Shown piece by piece: positions 17,012-25,830 of a DNA stretch of 64,000 nucleotides. The notes beneath the pieces were generated by a model. It did not search any database. It worked only from the letters and a program-made list of their open reading frames with translations, and was not told where the DNA came from. The DNA is from Pseudomonas rubra (GTDB lineage: Bacteria; Pseudomonadota; Gammaproteobacteria; Pseudomonadales; Pseudomonadaceae). The stretch lies in contig NZ_JAMDGZ010000010.1 in NCBI RefSeq assembly GCF_028656935.1, forward strand, positions 92,076-156,075, in the 5' to 3' direction. The position numbers and the translations under genes are program-made. How positions within the stretch are numbered: position 1 is the stretch's first letter; each line of letters begins with the position of its first letter.

Positions 17012-17971
17012 TCAGCTACTCCATTGTGTCCTCGGGTTGAACGCGGCCTTCTCCGACAGCTTGCTCCACAGCTCACGAGCGGCAGCATCGGACTGGCTCG
17101 GCATCACCACTTTCAATTGCGCGTACAGGTCGCCACGCTGGCCCTGCTTGTTGCTCAGGCCCATGCCCTTGATCCGCAGGCGCTGACCGTTCTGGCTGTC
17201 CGGACGAATGGTCAGGTTGACCTTGCCGGTCAAGGTCGGCATCTCCACCTTGGTGCCCAGCGCAGCTTCCCAGGGTGCCAGCGGCACGGTGATGATCAGG
17301 TCATGACCTTCGACATCGAACAGCGGATGCGGTGCCATGCGGATGGTCAGGAACAGGTCACCATTGGCGCCGCCACCGATGCCCGGTGCACCCTGGCCCT
17401 TGAGGCGGATCTTCTCGCCGTCGCTGACACCGGCCGGGATCTTTACGTTCAGGGTCTTGGTAGTGAAGCCGGTGCGCTGGCCGCTGGCGTTGTGCTGCGG
17501 CACCTGAAAGCTGATCTGCTTGGATTCGCTGGACAGGGTCTCCTCAAGGAAAATCGCCAGTTCCATTTCCACGTCCTGCCCCCGCCGTCCGGCACTGCGT
17601 TGCTGGCCACGGCCAAAAGGATTGCCGTTGCCACCGCGCGAACCGAAGATCGAGCTGAAGAAATCGGAAAAATCGCCACCGTCACCGAAGCTCTCGGCAC
17701 CTGACGAGCCGCGGCTTTGCCAGCCGGGTGGGCCCTGGAACGGCCGGCCATGCTGGCCGTACTTGCGCAGTTCATCGTACTCGGCACGTTTTTCCGGGCT
17801 ACTCAGGGCTTCATAGGCCTCGTTGGCCTCCTTGAATTTCTCCTCGGCGTCACGCTCTTTGCTGACGTCGGGGTGATACTTGCGCGCAAGCTTGCGGTAG
17901 GCGGTCTTGATCGCCTTGTCATCCGCAGTGGGCTCCACGCCAAGAATCTTGTAGTAGTCTTTGAAGTCCAT
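17012..17971 (-). CDS. cbpA: DnaJ-like curved DNA-binding protein CbpA
   Basis: A 319-residue type II Hsp40. The J-domain covers residues 1-70 with the catalytic HPD at 33-35. A Gly/Phe-rich linker follows (about 75-130, [23 protein letters not shown] region), then two C-terminal substrate-binding domains; there is no zinc-finger repeat. CbpA stimulates DnaK-type ATPases and binds curved DNA in stationary phase. It is divergent, across about 160 bases, from a YegD-type Hsp70, which suggests a functional link. Confidence 0.93.
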   Translation of the reverse strand: MDFKDYYKILGVEPTADDKAIKTAYRKLARKYHPDVSKERDAEEKFKEANEAYEALSSPEKRAEYDELRKYGQHGRPFQGPPGWQSRGSSGAESFGDGGDFSDFFSSIFGSRGGNGNPFGRGQQRSAGRRGQDVEMELAIFLEETLSSESKQISFQVPQHNASGQRTGFTTKTLNVKIPAGVSDGEKIRLKGQGAPGIGGGANGDLFLTIRMAPHPLFDVEGHDLIITVPLAPWEAALGTKVEMPTLTGKVNLTIRPDSQNGQRLRIKGMGLSNKQGQRGDLYAQLKVVMPSQSDAAARELWSKLSEKAAFNPRTQWSS

Positions 17972-18131
17972 CTATGGAATCACCATGGGTTAATCGAATG
18001 CTGGTATAGATTGGGGTCAAGCATAGCCTTTCAAGGTGCCCATGGGTTTGCCGCAAAGCAGATAATCGGTCTTGATTCTGCTGCCAGCTGGCATAAACTG
18101 CGCGGCCGTTTTTCCCCCGGAAGTACAACCC

Positions 18132-19397
18132 ATGAGTCAAGCATCTCCGGCCCGTGCCTGCGGCATCGACTTCGGCACCTCCAACTCCACCGTCGGCTGG
18201 CACCGCCCGGGCGTGGAGTCGCTGATCGCCCTGGAAGACGGCAAGATCACCCTGCCGTCGGTGGTGTTCTTCAATATCGAGGAGCGCCGCCCGGTGTACG
18301 GCCGCCTGGCCCTGCACGAGTACCTTGAAGGCTATGAAGGCCGCCTGATGCGCTCACTCAAGAGCCTGCTGGGCTCCAAGCTGATCAAGCACGACACCAG
18401 CGTGCTGGGTACCGCGCTGCCGTTCAAGGACCTGTTGGGCATGTTTATCGGCGAGCTGAAAAAGCGCGCCGAGGCCAATGCCGGCCGTGCCTTCGACGAG
18501 GTGGTGCTGGGCCGCCCGGTGCACTTCGTCGATGACGACCAGGCCGCCGACCAGGAGGCTGAAGACACCCTGGCTGAAGTGGCGAAGAAGATCGGCTTCA
18601 AGCACGTGTCCTTCCAGTACGAACCGATTGCCGCAGCCTTTGACTACGAGTCGAACATCCAGGGCGAAGAGCTGGTGCTGATCGTCGACATCGGCGGCGG
18701 TACCTCGGACTTCTCCCTGGTGCGCCTGGCCCCTGAGCGGCACATGCTCGACGACCGCCAGCAGGACATCCTCGCCACCGGCGGCGTGCACATTGGCGGT
18801 ACCGACTTCGACAAGCAACTGAGCCTGCAAGGCGTGATGCCGCTGTTCGGCTACGGCAGCCGGATGAAAAGCGGTGCCTTCATGCCCACCAGTCACCACA
18901 TGAACCTGGCCACCTGGCACACCATCAACTCGGTGTACTCGCAAAAATCCCAGTTGGCCCTGGGCAGCATGCGCTACGACATCGAGGACACCGACGGCAT
19001 CGACCGCCTGTTCAAGCTGATCGAACAGCGCGCCGGGCACTGGCTGGCGATGGAAGTGGAAGAAACCAAGATCGAACTGACCCAAAACGACCGCCGCCTG
19101 GTCGACCTCAAGCGGGTCGAATCGGGCCTCAGCGTCGAGCTGACCCGGGCGCTGTTCGAAGAATCGATCGACAACCTGCTCGAACGCGTACGCGGCAGTG
19201 TCAGCGAGTTGCTGGGCAAGGCTGGTGTGGGTGTGGCACAGGTGGATACGGTGTTCTTCACCGGTGGCTCCAGCGGCATCCCGGCGTTGCGCCAGAGCGT
19301 GGCGGCGATGCTGCCGAACGCGCGGCATGTCGAAGGCAACATCTTTGGCAGCATTGGCAGCGGTTTGGCGATCGAAGCGCGCAAGCGTTACGGCTGA
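18132..19397 (+). CDS. yegD: Hsp70-family protein YegD-like
   Basis: A 421-residue actin-fold ATPase. Phosphate-1 motif GIDFGTSNSTVG, phosphate-2 motif VDIGGGTSDFSLV and adenosine motif FFTGGSSGIPAL are all intact. The protein ends just after the nucleotide-binding domain, so the Hsp70 substrate-binding domain and lid are missing, as in E. coli YegD. ATG 18132 is chosen because MSQASPARACGIDFGT leads directly into the fold; the frame is open 60 bases further upstream. Function unknown in detail; position opposite cbpA suggests a chaperone-related role. Confidence 0.88.
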   Translation: MSQASPARACGIDFGTSNSTVGWHRPGVESLIALEDGKITLPSVVFFNIEERRPVYGRLALHEYLEGYEGRLMRSLKSLLGSKLIKHDTSVLGTALPFKDLLGMFIGELKKRAEANAGRAFDEVVLGRPVHFVDDDQAADQEAEDTLAEVAKKIGFKHVSFQYEPIAAAFDYESNIQGEELVLIVDIGGGTSDFSLVRLAPERHMLDDRQQDILATGGVHIGGTDFDKQLSLQGVMPLFGYGSRMKSGAFMPTSHHMNLATWHTINSVYSQKSQLALGSMRYDIEDTDGIDRLFKLIEQRAGHWLAMEVEETKIELTQNDRRLVDLKRVESGLSVELTRALFEESIDNLLERVRGSVSELLGKAGVGVAQVDTVFFTGGSSGIPALRQSVAAMLPNARHVEGNIFGSIGSGLAIEARKRYG

Positions 19398-19405
19398 GAT
19401 GGCTG

Positions 19406-19497
19406 GGGCCGCGTTGCGGCCCTTTCGCCGGCAAGGTCGGCTCCCACAATGGAGTTGCTACACACTATCCCTGTGGGAGCCGGCCTTGCCGGCGATG
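19406..19497. repeat. REP pair (BIME)
   Basis: Two inverted REP units with the variant core CGCCGGCAAGGTCGGCTCCCAC and its complement lie between the convergent yegD and AI-2E-family genes. They probably form the shared 3' structure of both transcripts. Confidence 0.82.
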
Positions 19498-19506
19498 ATT
19501 TTCAGT

Positions 19507-20514
19507 TCACACCAGCTCTTGCTGGCGCAACTCACTCTTCAGATAGGCGTAATAAACCGGCCCCGCCACTACCCCCGGCAAACCGAACGCCGCCTCACAC
19601 ACCAGCATTGCCAGCAACAACTCCCACGACTTGGCACTGATCTGCCCACCAACGATCCGCGCGTTGAGGAAGTACTCGACCTTGTGGATAACGATCAGGT
19701 AACCCAACGCCGCCATCGCCACCCAGATCGACAACGACAACCCGACGATGGTGATCAGGGTGTTGGACATCAGGTTGCCGATCACCGGCAGCAGGCCGAG
19801 CAGGAAGGTCAGCACGATCAGGGTCTTGGTCAGCGGCAGGTGCACACCGAACAGCGGCAGCACCACGGCGAGAAAGATCCCGGTGAAGAAGGTGTTAAGC
19901 AGGGAAATCTTGATCTGCGCAAACACGATGTTGCGAAACGCCTGCACCAGCAGCGCCAGGCGGTTGAACAGCGCCGCTGCCAGGGGCTTGCGCTTGGAGA
20001 TATCAGGGATGCGCTGCAGGGCGACAATGGCGCCGAGGATCATGCCGATCAGCAGGGTGACGAACATGTGCGCCGCGCCCTTGCCGACCAGTTGCAATTC
20101 ACCCAGGTGGGTCTTGAGCCATTCGCCAATGGCCACCTTGAACTCCGAGGCGCTGGCCGGCAGGTAGGCGTCGATGAACGGCGGCAACTGCCCACGAGCC
20201 TGGTCGACCAGCAGCATGAACTTGTCCAGCGACGCGCCGGGGTTTTCCGCTTCATGCAACAGGAAGCTGATGGCACCGGCAAACAGCAACGTCAGGGTGC
20301 TGACCACCAGCGTACCGAGCAGCGCTACCGCCAGCCAGCGTGCCCGTTGCCCGGCAATCAGGTGCTGCAGCTTGGGGGTGAGCATGTTGACCAGTTCGAA
20401 CACCAGCAGCCCGGCCAGCAGGCTCGGCAACAACTTGAGCGGCAACACCAGCAACAAGCCGGTGAAGACGATGATCCAACTGGCCAGGGTGATCTGGCGC
20501 TGAGTAAAGGTCAT
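19507..20514 (-). CDS. AI-2E family transporter (PerM/YdiK type)
   Basis: A 335-residue membrane protein with about eight hydrophobic segments. The N-terminal pair (ASWIIVFTGLLLVLPLKLLPSLLAGLLVFELV), a long soluble loop (about 95-150) and the C-terminal GLLPVIGNLMSNTLITIVGLSLS plus FGLPGVVAGPVYYAYLK mark the AI-2E transporter (UPF0118) family. Despite the name, members carry diverse or unknown substrates. It is transcribed alone on the minus strand between two plus-strand genes. Confidence 0.82.
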   Translation of the reverse strand: MTFTQRQITLASWIIVFTGLLLVLPLKLLPSLLAGLLVFELVNMLTPKLQHLIAGQRARWLAVALLGTLVVSTLTLLFAGAISFLLHEAENPGASLDKFMLLVDQARGQLPPFIDAYLPASASEFKVAIGEWLKTHLGELQLVGKGAAHMFVTLLIGMILGAIVALQRIPDISKRKPLAAALFNRLALLVQAFRNIVFAQIKISLLNTFFTGIFLAVVLPLFGVHLPLTKTLIVLTFLLGLLPVIGNLMSNTLITIVGLSLSIWVAMAALGYLIVIHKVEYFLNARIVGGQISAKSWELLLAMLVCEAAFGLPGVVAGPVYYAYLKSELRQQELV

Positions 20515-20733
20515 ACAACCTCGAAAGGCGACGGCATGGAAAACCGGCAGTCTGCCAGCCTTCGCCCGGCAGGCATAGTGGCACGCAGCAGCACTGCGGC
20601 TGGCAATGCACTCGCGATGTTTCTATGATTGCCGCCCCCGATGGAATGGCGGCGCCCTTGAGGTGCATTCGCAGGTAAGCGAAACAGAAGTCCCTCTGTG
20701 CCTTCCCACCTTCAAGGCAAAGAGTTCCAGACC

Positions 20734-21657
20734 ATGCGCAAACTGCTTGTCCTGCTCCCCCTGATGCTGCTTGGCGGCTGTTCGGAGGATTTCGCCACCC
20801 TGCACTTTGCGCAGTCGGTAAGAGCCTTCTACGGTGATCTCGCCCCGCAATACGGCGACGACCTGTACAACGCCATTTTGGCACTCCATATCGACCCCAA
20901 GGACATTGAAGTCGAGCTGGATCACGACCACCCGCAGACCATTGTCATCAGCGTCTCACGCTCACTCGATGTCACCAAGCGCAAAGCCTTGCGCGACTTT
21001 CTCGACGAAATTCCCCGGGCGCGCGCCGCCACCTCCTGGGACGTCGATGTCACCCTCGAGCCGCAGGCACTGGAACCCCAATTCCAGGTCTGGAAGGAGC
21101 CGCTGGAAAAGATCAAGGGGCCGGTCACCCTCAAGCTTGAGCTTGGCGATCGTATCGAGGCGCTTTCCACCGCCTCGCTCCAGGATCGCATGCTTGCGGC
21201 ATCAAACAAGAGCGAAGTGTCGAGCATCATCACCTGCCACGTGCTGGCCAAAGTCTCGGGCGGGCCGTTCAAGCTCAGGTCGATCGTGCAGCTCGAGGAT
21301 GGCCCATCGGAACGTGCGCAGGTGGTCCTTGAGTACGACCAGATGCGTTACGCCACGGTGCCGGCCCGCTTTGATTTCAAGGACCCGACGCTCAAGGAGA
21401 GAATCCGCAACGGCCAGATCAAGGCCTGGCAAGCCGAGAGGACGTTGCAGCGCAACCCTTACGGCCCCTTCGAAATGGCCTTCGAGATCGGTTCACTGGG
21501 CAAACAGAGCCTTAACCTCAACTCAGGCACGGACCAGCGCATAGGGATGGTCCAGGACGACTGCCGGGAACTGGCCAGCCGCGCCGGCCGGCCCTTCTCG
21601 CTGTTTCTCGGCAGGGGCCTGGACCGGCTCGAGTCGGTGACTTACGCCAATGATTGA
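20734..21657 (+). CDS. Hypothetical lipoprotein
   Basis: A 307-residue protein with a lipoprotein signal peptide: MRKLLVLLPLMLLGGC puts the lipid-modified Cys at 16. ATG 20734 is chosen over an in-frame ATG at 20698 because it begins directly with the signal peptide. The mature protein is soluble, mixed alpha/beta by composition, with one Cys pair (C180 and C291 region). I do not recognise a domain. It is convergent with the psiF-like gene. Ser at +2 after Cys favours outer-membrane sorting. Confidence 0.72.
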   Translation: MRKLLVLLPLMLLGGCSEDFATLHFAQSVRAFYGDLAPQYGDDLYNAILALHIDPKDIEVELDHDHPQTIVISVSRSLDVTKRKALRDFLDEIPRARAATSWDVDVTLEPQALEPQFQVWKEPLEKIKGPVTLKLELGDRIEALSTASLQDRMLAASNKSEVSSIITCHVLAKVSGGPFKLRSIVQLEDGPSERAQVVLEYDQMRYATVPARFDFKDPTLKERIRNGQIKAWQAERTLQRNPYGPFEMAFEIGSLGKQSLNLNSGTDQRIGMVQDDCRELASRAGRPFSLFLGRGLDRLESVTYAND

Positions 21658-21663
21658 TGCCGG

Positions 21664-21945
21664 CTATTTTTTCTTCAGGCAGTCGCTCATGTAGGCCTTG
21701 CGCTCATCGCCCTTGAGCGCCTTGGTGGTGGCGTCGGCGTTGCAGGTTTTCATCTTGTCCTGCTGGGTCGCAGGCTTGGCTTTGAGGCAGGTGCTCATGA
21801 ACGCCTTGCGCTCATCACCCTTGAGCGCCTGGGTGGTGGCATCGGCGTTACAGGTTTTCATTTTCTCCTGTTGTGCGGTGGCGGCAAAGCCTTGGGAACA
21901 CATCAGCAAACCGAGCAACAGCAATGGCACACGCACCCGCTTCAT
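21664..21945 (-). CDS. psiF: PsiF repeat protein
   Basis: A 93-residue exported protein: signal peptide about residues 1-21 (SQGFA), then two tandem PsiF repeats of about 32 residues. Each contains KMKTCNADATT, ALKGDERKA and a second Cys four residues before its end. The family name comes from phosphate-starvation-inducible PsiF of E. coli; its molecular job is unknown. The repeats are also nearly identical in DNA, pointing to recent internal duplication or gene conversion. Confidence 0.88.
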   Translation of the reverse strand: MKRVRVPLLLLGLLMCSQGFAATAQQEKMKTCNADATTQALKGDERKAFMSTCLKAKPATQQDKMKTCNADATTKALKGDERKAYMSDCLKKK

Positions 21946-22007
21946 GGCGCTTTCTCCTGGTCGCCGCGCCGGGTGCGCAGCCTTGCCGTGAGTGTAGACA
22001 AATATTC

Positions 22008-22799
22008 TTACAAACCACCAGCGCGCGCCTGCCGTCGGTACTGCTCAGGCGTGCAGTGGGCCTGGCGCTGGAACATGGCGATGAACGCCGAAGCGCTGCT
22101 GTAGCCCAAGTCGAAGGCAATCTGCTGGATCGGCAGGTTCTGCTCCAGCGCCTCGATGGCGCGCAAAAAGCGTAAGCGTAGGCGCCACTCGCCAAAGCTC
22201 ATGCCCAGCTCGCGGACAAACTGCCGGGCCAGGGTGCGTTCGCTGACATGAACACGCTGGGCCCAGTGGCCGAGCGGGCGGTTGTCGCCGGGCTCGGCAT
22301 GCAGGGACTGCAGCACCTCGCTCAGCCCGGCGCTGCGCGCGTACGGTAGGTAGCAAGTCTGGGTCGGTGCGCGGCGTAACTGGTCGACCAGTACCTGCGC
22401 TAGACGCTGGTCGGCTTCATCTTCGGCAACCCTGACGTCACGGGCAGCGAAGTCGCCAAGGATGGCCTTGAGAATATCGCTGATCACCAGGGTGCAAGGC
22501 TCATCAGGCAGGCCTTCGCACACGCTTCGATCCAGGTATACCGAGCGATAGACAATGGCCTGCGGGTTGTAACAACTGTGCTCGGTATCTGGCGGCATCC
22601 ACACCGCATAGTGTGGCGGCGAGATGAAGCGCTGGCCGTCGACTTCCAGGTGCATGATGCCGTGGGCCGCATAGTTGAGCTGGCCCCAAGCGTGCCGGTG
22701 CGCGGCGCTGTGAGTATCGGCGCCGAACTCGTCGTAGCGGAAGTACACCGGGGCCGGTAACGCTTCGAATTGCGGGATGTTCAGGTATTTGATCGCCAT
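22008..22799 (-). CDS. AraC family transcriptional regulator
   Basis: A 263-residue regulator with an N-terminal cupin-like sensor (HRHAWGQLNYAAHGIMHLEVDGQRFISPPHYAVWMPP, a typical AraC-arm/cupin block) and a C-terminal double helix-turn-helix (SERTLARQFVRELGMSFGEWRLRLR, then PIQQIAFDLGYSSASAFIAMFQRQ). ATG 22799 is preferred to a TTG 36 bases upstream. It is divergent from an EamA transporter and two direct repeats abut its start codon, so it probably controls both genes. Ligand unknown. Confidence 0.88.
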   Translation of the reverse strand: MAIKYLNIPQFEALPAPVYFRYDEFGADTHSAAHRHAWGQLNYAAHGIMHLEVDGQRFISPPHYAVWMPPDTEHSCYNPQAIVYRSVYLDRSVCEGLPDEPCTLVISDILKAILGDFAARDVRVAEDEADQRLAQVLVDQLRRAPTQTCYLPYARSAGLSEVLQSLHAEPGDNRPLGHWAQRVHVSERTLARQFVRELGMSFGEWRLRLRFLRAIEALEQNLPIQQIAFDLGYSSASAFIAMFQRQAHCTPEQYRRQARAGGL

Positions 22800-22831
22800 G
22801 CTGTCTGGATCTATGCGCAGGCTGTCTGGAT
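22800..22831. promoter_or_regulatory. Twin direct repeat, probable AraC operator
   Basis: GCTGTCTGGAT occurs at 22800-22810 and 22821-22831, exactly 21 bp apart (two helical turns), between the divergent regulator and EamA genes. Same-face direct repeats are the usual AraC-family site. The first copy touches the regulator start codon, compatible with autorepression, and the pair lies 67-98 bp upstream of the transporter start. Confidence 0.6.
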
Positions 22832-22897
22832 ACAAGTATAAGCAACAGGACAGACAAGCGGATAATAACCGCCTGTACCTTCAAGAGCTCCCGTTCC

Positions 22898-23791
22898 ATG
22901 AACTATGTGTTTCCGTTGCTGGCAATCTTCATCTGGGCCGGCAATACCGTGGTCACCAAGATGTCTGCCGGGGCGATCTTCCCGGCCGAAATCGGCTTCT
23001 ATCGCTGGCTGCTGGCCGGCCTGCTGTTCACCCCCTTCCTGTTGCGGCCGGTGTTGCGCAACTGGGCGGCCATCGGCCCGAACCTGGGCAAGATCTTTAT
23101 CCTTGGCGTGCTCGGCATGGCGGTGTATCAGAGCCTGGCCTACTTCGCAGCCGCCATCACCAGCGCCACCAACATGGGCATCATCCTCTCGCTGATGCCA
23201 CTGATGTCCCTGGCCTTGGCGATCATCAGCCTGGGCCAGCGGTTGACCATCGGCGCGCTGATTGGCGCAGTGGTGTCGTTCATCGGTGTGCTGGTGGTGG
23301 TGTCGGCTGGCGACCTGGCGGTGCTGGTGCAACACGGTCTCAACGGCGGCGATGCGCTGATGCTGATCGCCACCCTGGCCTATGCGGTGTACAGCACTCT
23401 GCTGAAAAAGTGGCAGTTGCGCATCCCGCCCCTGCAACTGCTGTACCTGCAGGTACTGGTGGCAATCATCGTGCTGTTTCCGCTGTTCCTGTTCTCGCCG
23501 AAGACCGGCCTGGGCACGGGCAACATCGGCCTGGTGATCTACGCCTGCGTCCTGGCCTCGATGATCGCACCGCTGGCCTGGATGCAGGGGGTCAGCCGCC
23601 TGGGCCCGAGCCGCACGACATTGTTCTTCAACCTGCTGCCAGCAGTCACGGCGGTCATTGCGGCCCTGGTACTGGGCGAGCAACTGGCCCTGTATCACCT
23701 GGTGGGCGGGCTGCTGACCCTGGTCGGGGTGATCCTCGCCGAACGCTGGAAAACACCCCTGCGGCGCAGCGCTACAGCCCTGCAGCCTTGA
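22898..23791 (+). CDS. EamA/DMT family transporter
   Basis: A 297-residue protein with ten predicted membrane helices in two EamA repeats (residues about 3-135 and 148-285), beginning MNYVFPLLAIFIWAGNTVVTKMSAG. The family exports amino acids, metabolites or drugs; substrate unknown here. It is divergent from an AraC regulator with twin operator repeats in the gap, so it is likely induced by that regulator's ligand. Its last 20 bases overlap the convergent lipase gene. Confidence 0.87.
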   Translation: MNYVFPLLAIFIWAGNTVVTKMSAGAIFPAEIGFYRWLLAGLLFTPFLLRPVLRNWAAIGPNLGKIFILGVLGMAVYQSLAYFAAAITSATNMGIILSLMPLMSLALAIISLGQRLTIGALIGAVVSFIGVLVVVSAGDLAVLVQHGLNGGDALMLIATLAYAVYSTLLKKWQLRIPPLQLLYLQVLVAIIVLFPLFLFSPKTGLGTGNIGLVIYACVLASMIAPLAWMQGVSRLGPSRTTLFFNLLPAVTAVIAALVLGEQLALYHLVGGLLTLVGVILAERWKTPLRRSATALQP

Positions 23792-24662
23792 GCCTGGCGG
23801 CATGCTCGGTGAACAGCCGCAGCGGTTCCGCGCCCTTGCCCACAGCGCCCAACGACTGATTGACGATGTCCAGGTGATCGAGCGGGTAGTCATCGCCGAT
23901 CACCTGCCCCAGATGCGAGCTGAAGCGCCCGACCATGCCGTCGCACTGGCCCTTTTCCCGCACGAAGGTGCGGGCGAACAGGCGGCAGAAGCGGTTGCTG
24001 CCATCCAGGCGGTTGAGGCCGCGGTCGGTCAGGCCCGGTTGCAGGGTGCCGGACCAGGAGTAGTAGCGTACACCGTTGACCTCGGCAGGGCCCTCGCCGC
24101 CCCAGGTGGTCGGCAGCCCCTGTGGATAAGCCTGGTTGAACAGCGCTACCCCGGCACTGGTCAGTGAATGGTGCGAGGCGTGCACGTCGATTGGCAATGT
24201 CGGCCCGCGCCAGCCGGTTTCCAGCCAGCCCATCAAAACCCCCAGCCCATGCAGCAGCGCCTTGAGCAGGCGGCCACGTGCGGAATCGGCAGGGTAGTGT
24301 TCGAGCAGGTAGTCGGCCAGTTCCGAGCCGTGATTGGGGCCGGCGATCGAGGTCACCGAGGCAACCCACTCCGGCCGTTTGGCCGCAGCGTAACGCGCGG
24401 TCAGGGCGCCTTGGCTGTGGCCGAGCAGGTTGACCTTGTCGGCCCCGGTACGCTGGCGGATATCGGCGATGATCAGCAGCAACTGCTCGCCGCGTACCTC
24501 GCATGAGTTGAGCGGCGAAACCTGCACGGCGATTACCTTGGCCCCACCCCGGCGCAACGCCGAAACGATGCCGTACCAGTAGGGATACAGCAGCAGGCGG
24601 ACAAAACCGAGCATGCCCGGCACCAGCACCAGTGGATAACGTGTGGCGAGCCCTTGGGCCAT
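23772..24662 (-). CDS. Triacylglycerol lipase, Proteus-type (family I.1 subgroup)
   Basis: A 296-residue alpha/beta hydrolase. The nucleophile elbow GHSQG gives Ser83; the acid and histidine are Asp241 (CDGMVGRFS) and His263 (LDHLDIVNQ). The order PYWYGI, LNSCEVRGEQLL, SIAGPNHGSELAD and DDYPLDHLD closely follows Proteus mirabilis lipase as I remember it. That group has no classical signal peptide and needs no Lif foldase; here too the N-terminus MAQGLATRYPLVLVPG goes straight into the first strand, and no foldase gene is adjacent. Secretion route unknown. Tail overlaps the EamA gene. Confidence 0.87.
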   Translation of the reverse strand: MAQGLATRYPLVLVPGMLGFVRLLLYPYWYGIVSALRRGGAKVIAVQVSPLNSCEVRGEQLLLIIADIRQRTGADKVNLLGHSQGALTARYAAAKRPEWVASVTSIAGPNHGSELADYLLEHYPADSARGRLLKALLHGLGVLMGWLETGWRGPTLPIDVHASHHSLTSAGVALFNQAYPQGLPTTWGGEGPAEVNGVRYYSWSGTLQPGLTDRGLNRLDGSNRFCRLFARTFVREKGQCDGMVGRFSSHLGQVIGDDYPLDHLDIVNQSLGAVGKGAEPLRLFTEHAARLKAAGL

Positions 24663-24785
24663 GGCTGCATTCCCCGTTCCGTGGACAGTCGCCCAACACT
24701 ACAGGCACCTCGATGGCAATCGCAATCGAACTCCCACCGCTCGCTGGGGTTCCAAGTCAATAGACCCTCAGCAAGGAGCTCAACC

Positions 24786-25139
24786 ATGTACCCAAAGATC
24801 CTGGCCATTATGCTGGCCACCGTCACCCTCGCGGCCTGCGGCAGCCGTCCGGAAAACCCGGTGGACTACGTCACGTACCGTGAGGAACCGCTGGTCAAGC
24901 AGGTCGAGAACGGCATGACCATGCAACGGGTGATCGCCATCGGCGGCAGCCCCTCGACTGTGATCGACCTGCCTCACGGCGGTACCTGCAACAATTACAT
25001 CCTCAACCGTGACGGCCAGCAACAGGCCTACTACGTGCGCTTCGATGCCACCGGCCATGTCGACGCCAAGGGCTTCAAGACCTGCGCACAACGCCAGGTC
25101 GATGACAACGCCGTCGAGAAGGCCAAGTCCCACGTATAA
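24786..25139 (+). CDS. osmE: Osmotically inducible lipoprotein OsmE
   Basis: A 117-residue lipoprotein of the SmpA/OmlA-like fold. Lipobox LAAC places the lipidated Cys at 18. GMTMQRVIAIGGSPSTVIDLPHGGTCNNYIL and the closing GHVDAKGFKTCAQ match OsmE. ATG 24786 follows AGGAGC. It is divergent from the lipase. OsmE is induced by high osmolarity; its role in the envelope is not known. Confidence 0.87.
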   Translation: MYPKILAIMLATVTLAACGSRPENPVDYVTYREEPLVKQVENGMTMQRVIAIGGSPSTVIDLPHGGTCNNYILNRDGQQQAYYVRFDATGHVDAKGFKTCAQRQVDDNAVEKAKSHV

Positions 25140-25229
25140 AACTTTTTCGCCCGCAGGCCACTCACAGCTTAAGCAACCAGCGCGCCAACAGTGCGTGAAG
25201 ATCTCGCCGATTTCAGCCTGGAGATGATG

Positions 25230-25760
25230 ATGAGCAACGTTGAACTGACTGATGTCAAAACCTTGCGTGAACGCGCCCGCCAGCATGTCGAGAAGGGCGC
25301 CGTGACTGAAGGTTACAGCGCCGACCGGAAAACGATCCTGCGTCTGCTCAATGAGTCGCTGGCCACCGAATGGGTCTGCGCCCTGCGCTACAAGCGCCAC
25401 TACTACATGGCCAGCGGGATCAAGGCCAGTGTTGCGGCTGACGAGTTCCTCGAACATGCCACCCAAGAGCTGGAGCACGCCGACAAACTGGCCGAACGTA
25501 TCGTCCAGCTGGGCGGCGAGCCGGACCTGAATCCGGACAACCTGAGCAAGAATTCCCATGCCCAGTACGTCGCGGGCAAAAATCTCAAGGAAATGGTCCT
25601 TGAAGACCTGGTCGCCGAGCGGATCGCCATAGACAGTTACCGCGAGATCATCCACTACATCGGTGAGAGCGACCCGACCACCCGGCGCATCTTTGAAGAC
25701 ATTCTGGCCCAGGAAGAAGAGCACGCCGACGACATGGCGGACCTGCTCCAGGGGCTTTGA
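25230..25760 (+). CDS. Ferritin-like diiron protein (bacterioferritin/Dps-related)
   Basis: A 176-residue four-helix protein. Carboxylate/His ligands are visible in order: Glu in LLNESLATEWVCALRYKRH, ExxH in FLEHATQELEHAD, Glu in LEDLVAERIAIDSY and ExxH in AQEEEHADDMADLL, a complete ferroxidase-type set. No haem Met is evident. The start is set at the third of three consecutive ATGs (25230), because GGAG at 25220-25223 gives proper spacing. It would store or oxidise iron; its nearest neighbours (osmE upstream) suggest a stress role. Confidence 0.85.
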   Translation: MSNVELTDVKTLRERARQHVEKGAVTEGYSADRKTILRLLNESLATEWVCALRYKRHYYMASGIKASVAADEFLEHATQELEHADKLAERIVQLGGEPDLNPDNLSKNSHAQYVAGKNLKEMVLEDLVAERIAIDSYREIIHYIGESDPTTRRIFEDILAQEEEHADDMADLLQGL

Positions 25761-25763
25761 ACC

Positions 25764-25823
25764 TGATCGCGGGGCAAGCCCGCTCCTACACCTCCGAGTA
25801 GGAGCGGGCTTGCCCCGCGATAG
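25764..25823. repeat. REP pair (BIME)
   Basis: Two facing REP units (ATCGCGGGGCAAGCCCGCTC and its complement) form an almost perfect palindrome between the convergent ferritin-like and AsmA genes, followed by a T run on the plus strand (ctttttctc), so it may also terminate transcription. Confidence 0.85.
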
Positions 25824-25830
25824 CTTTTTC

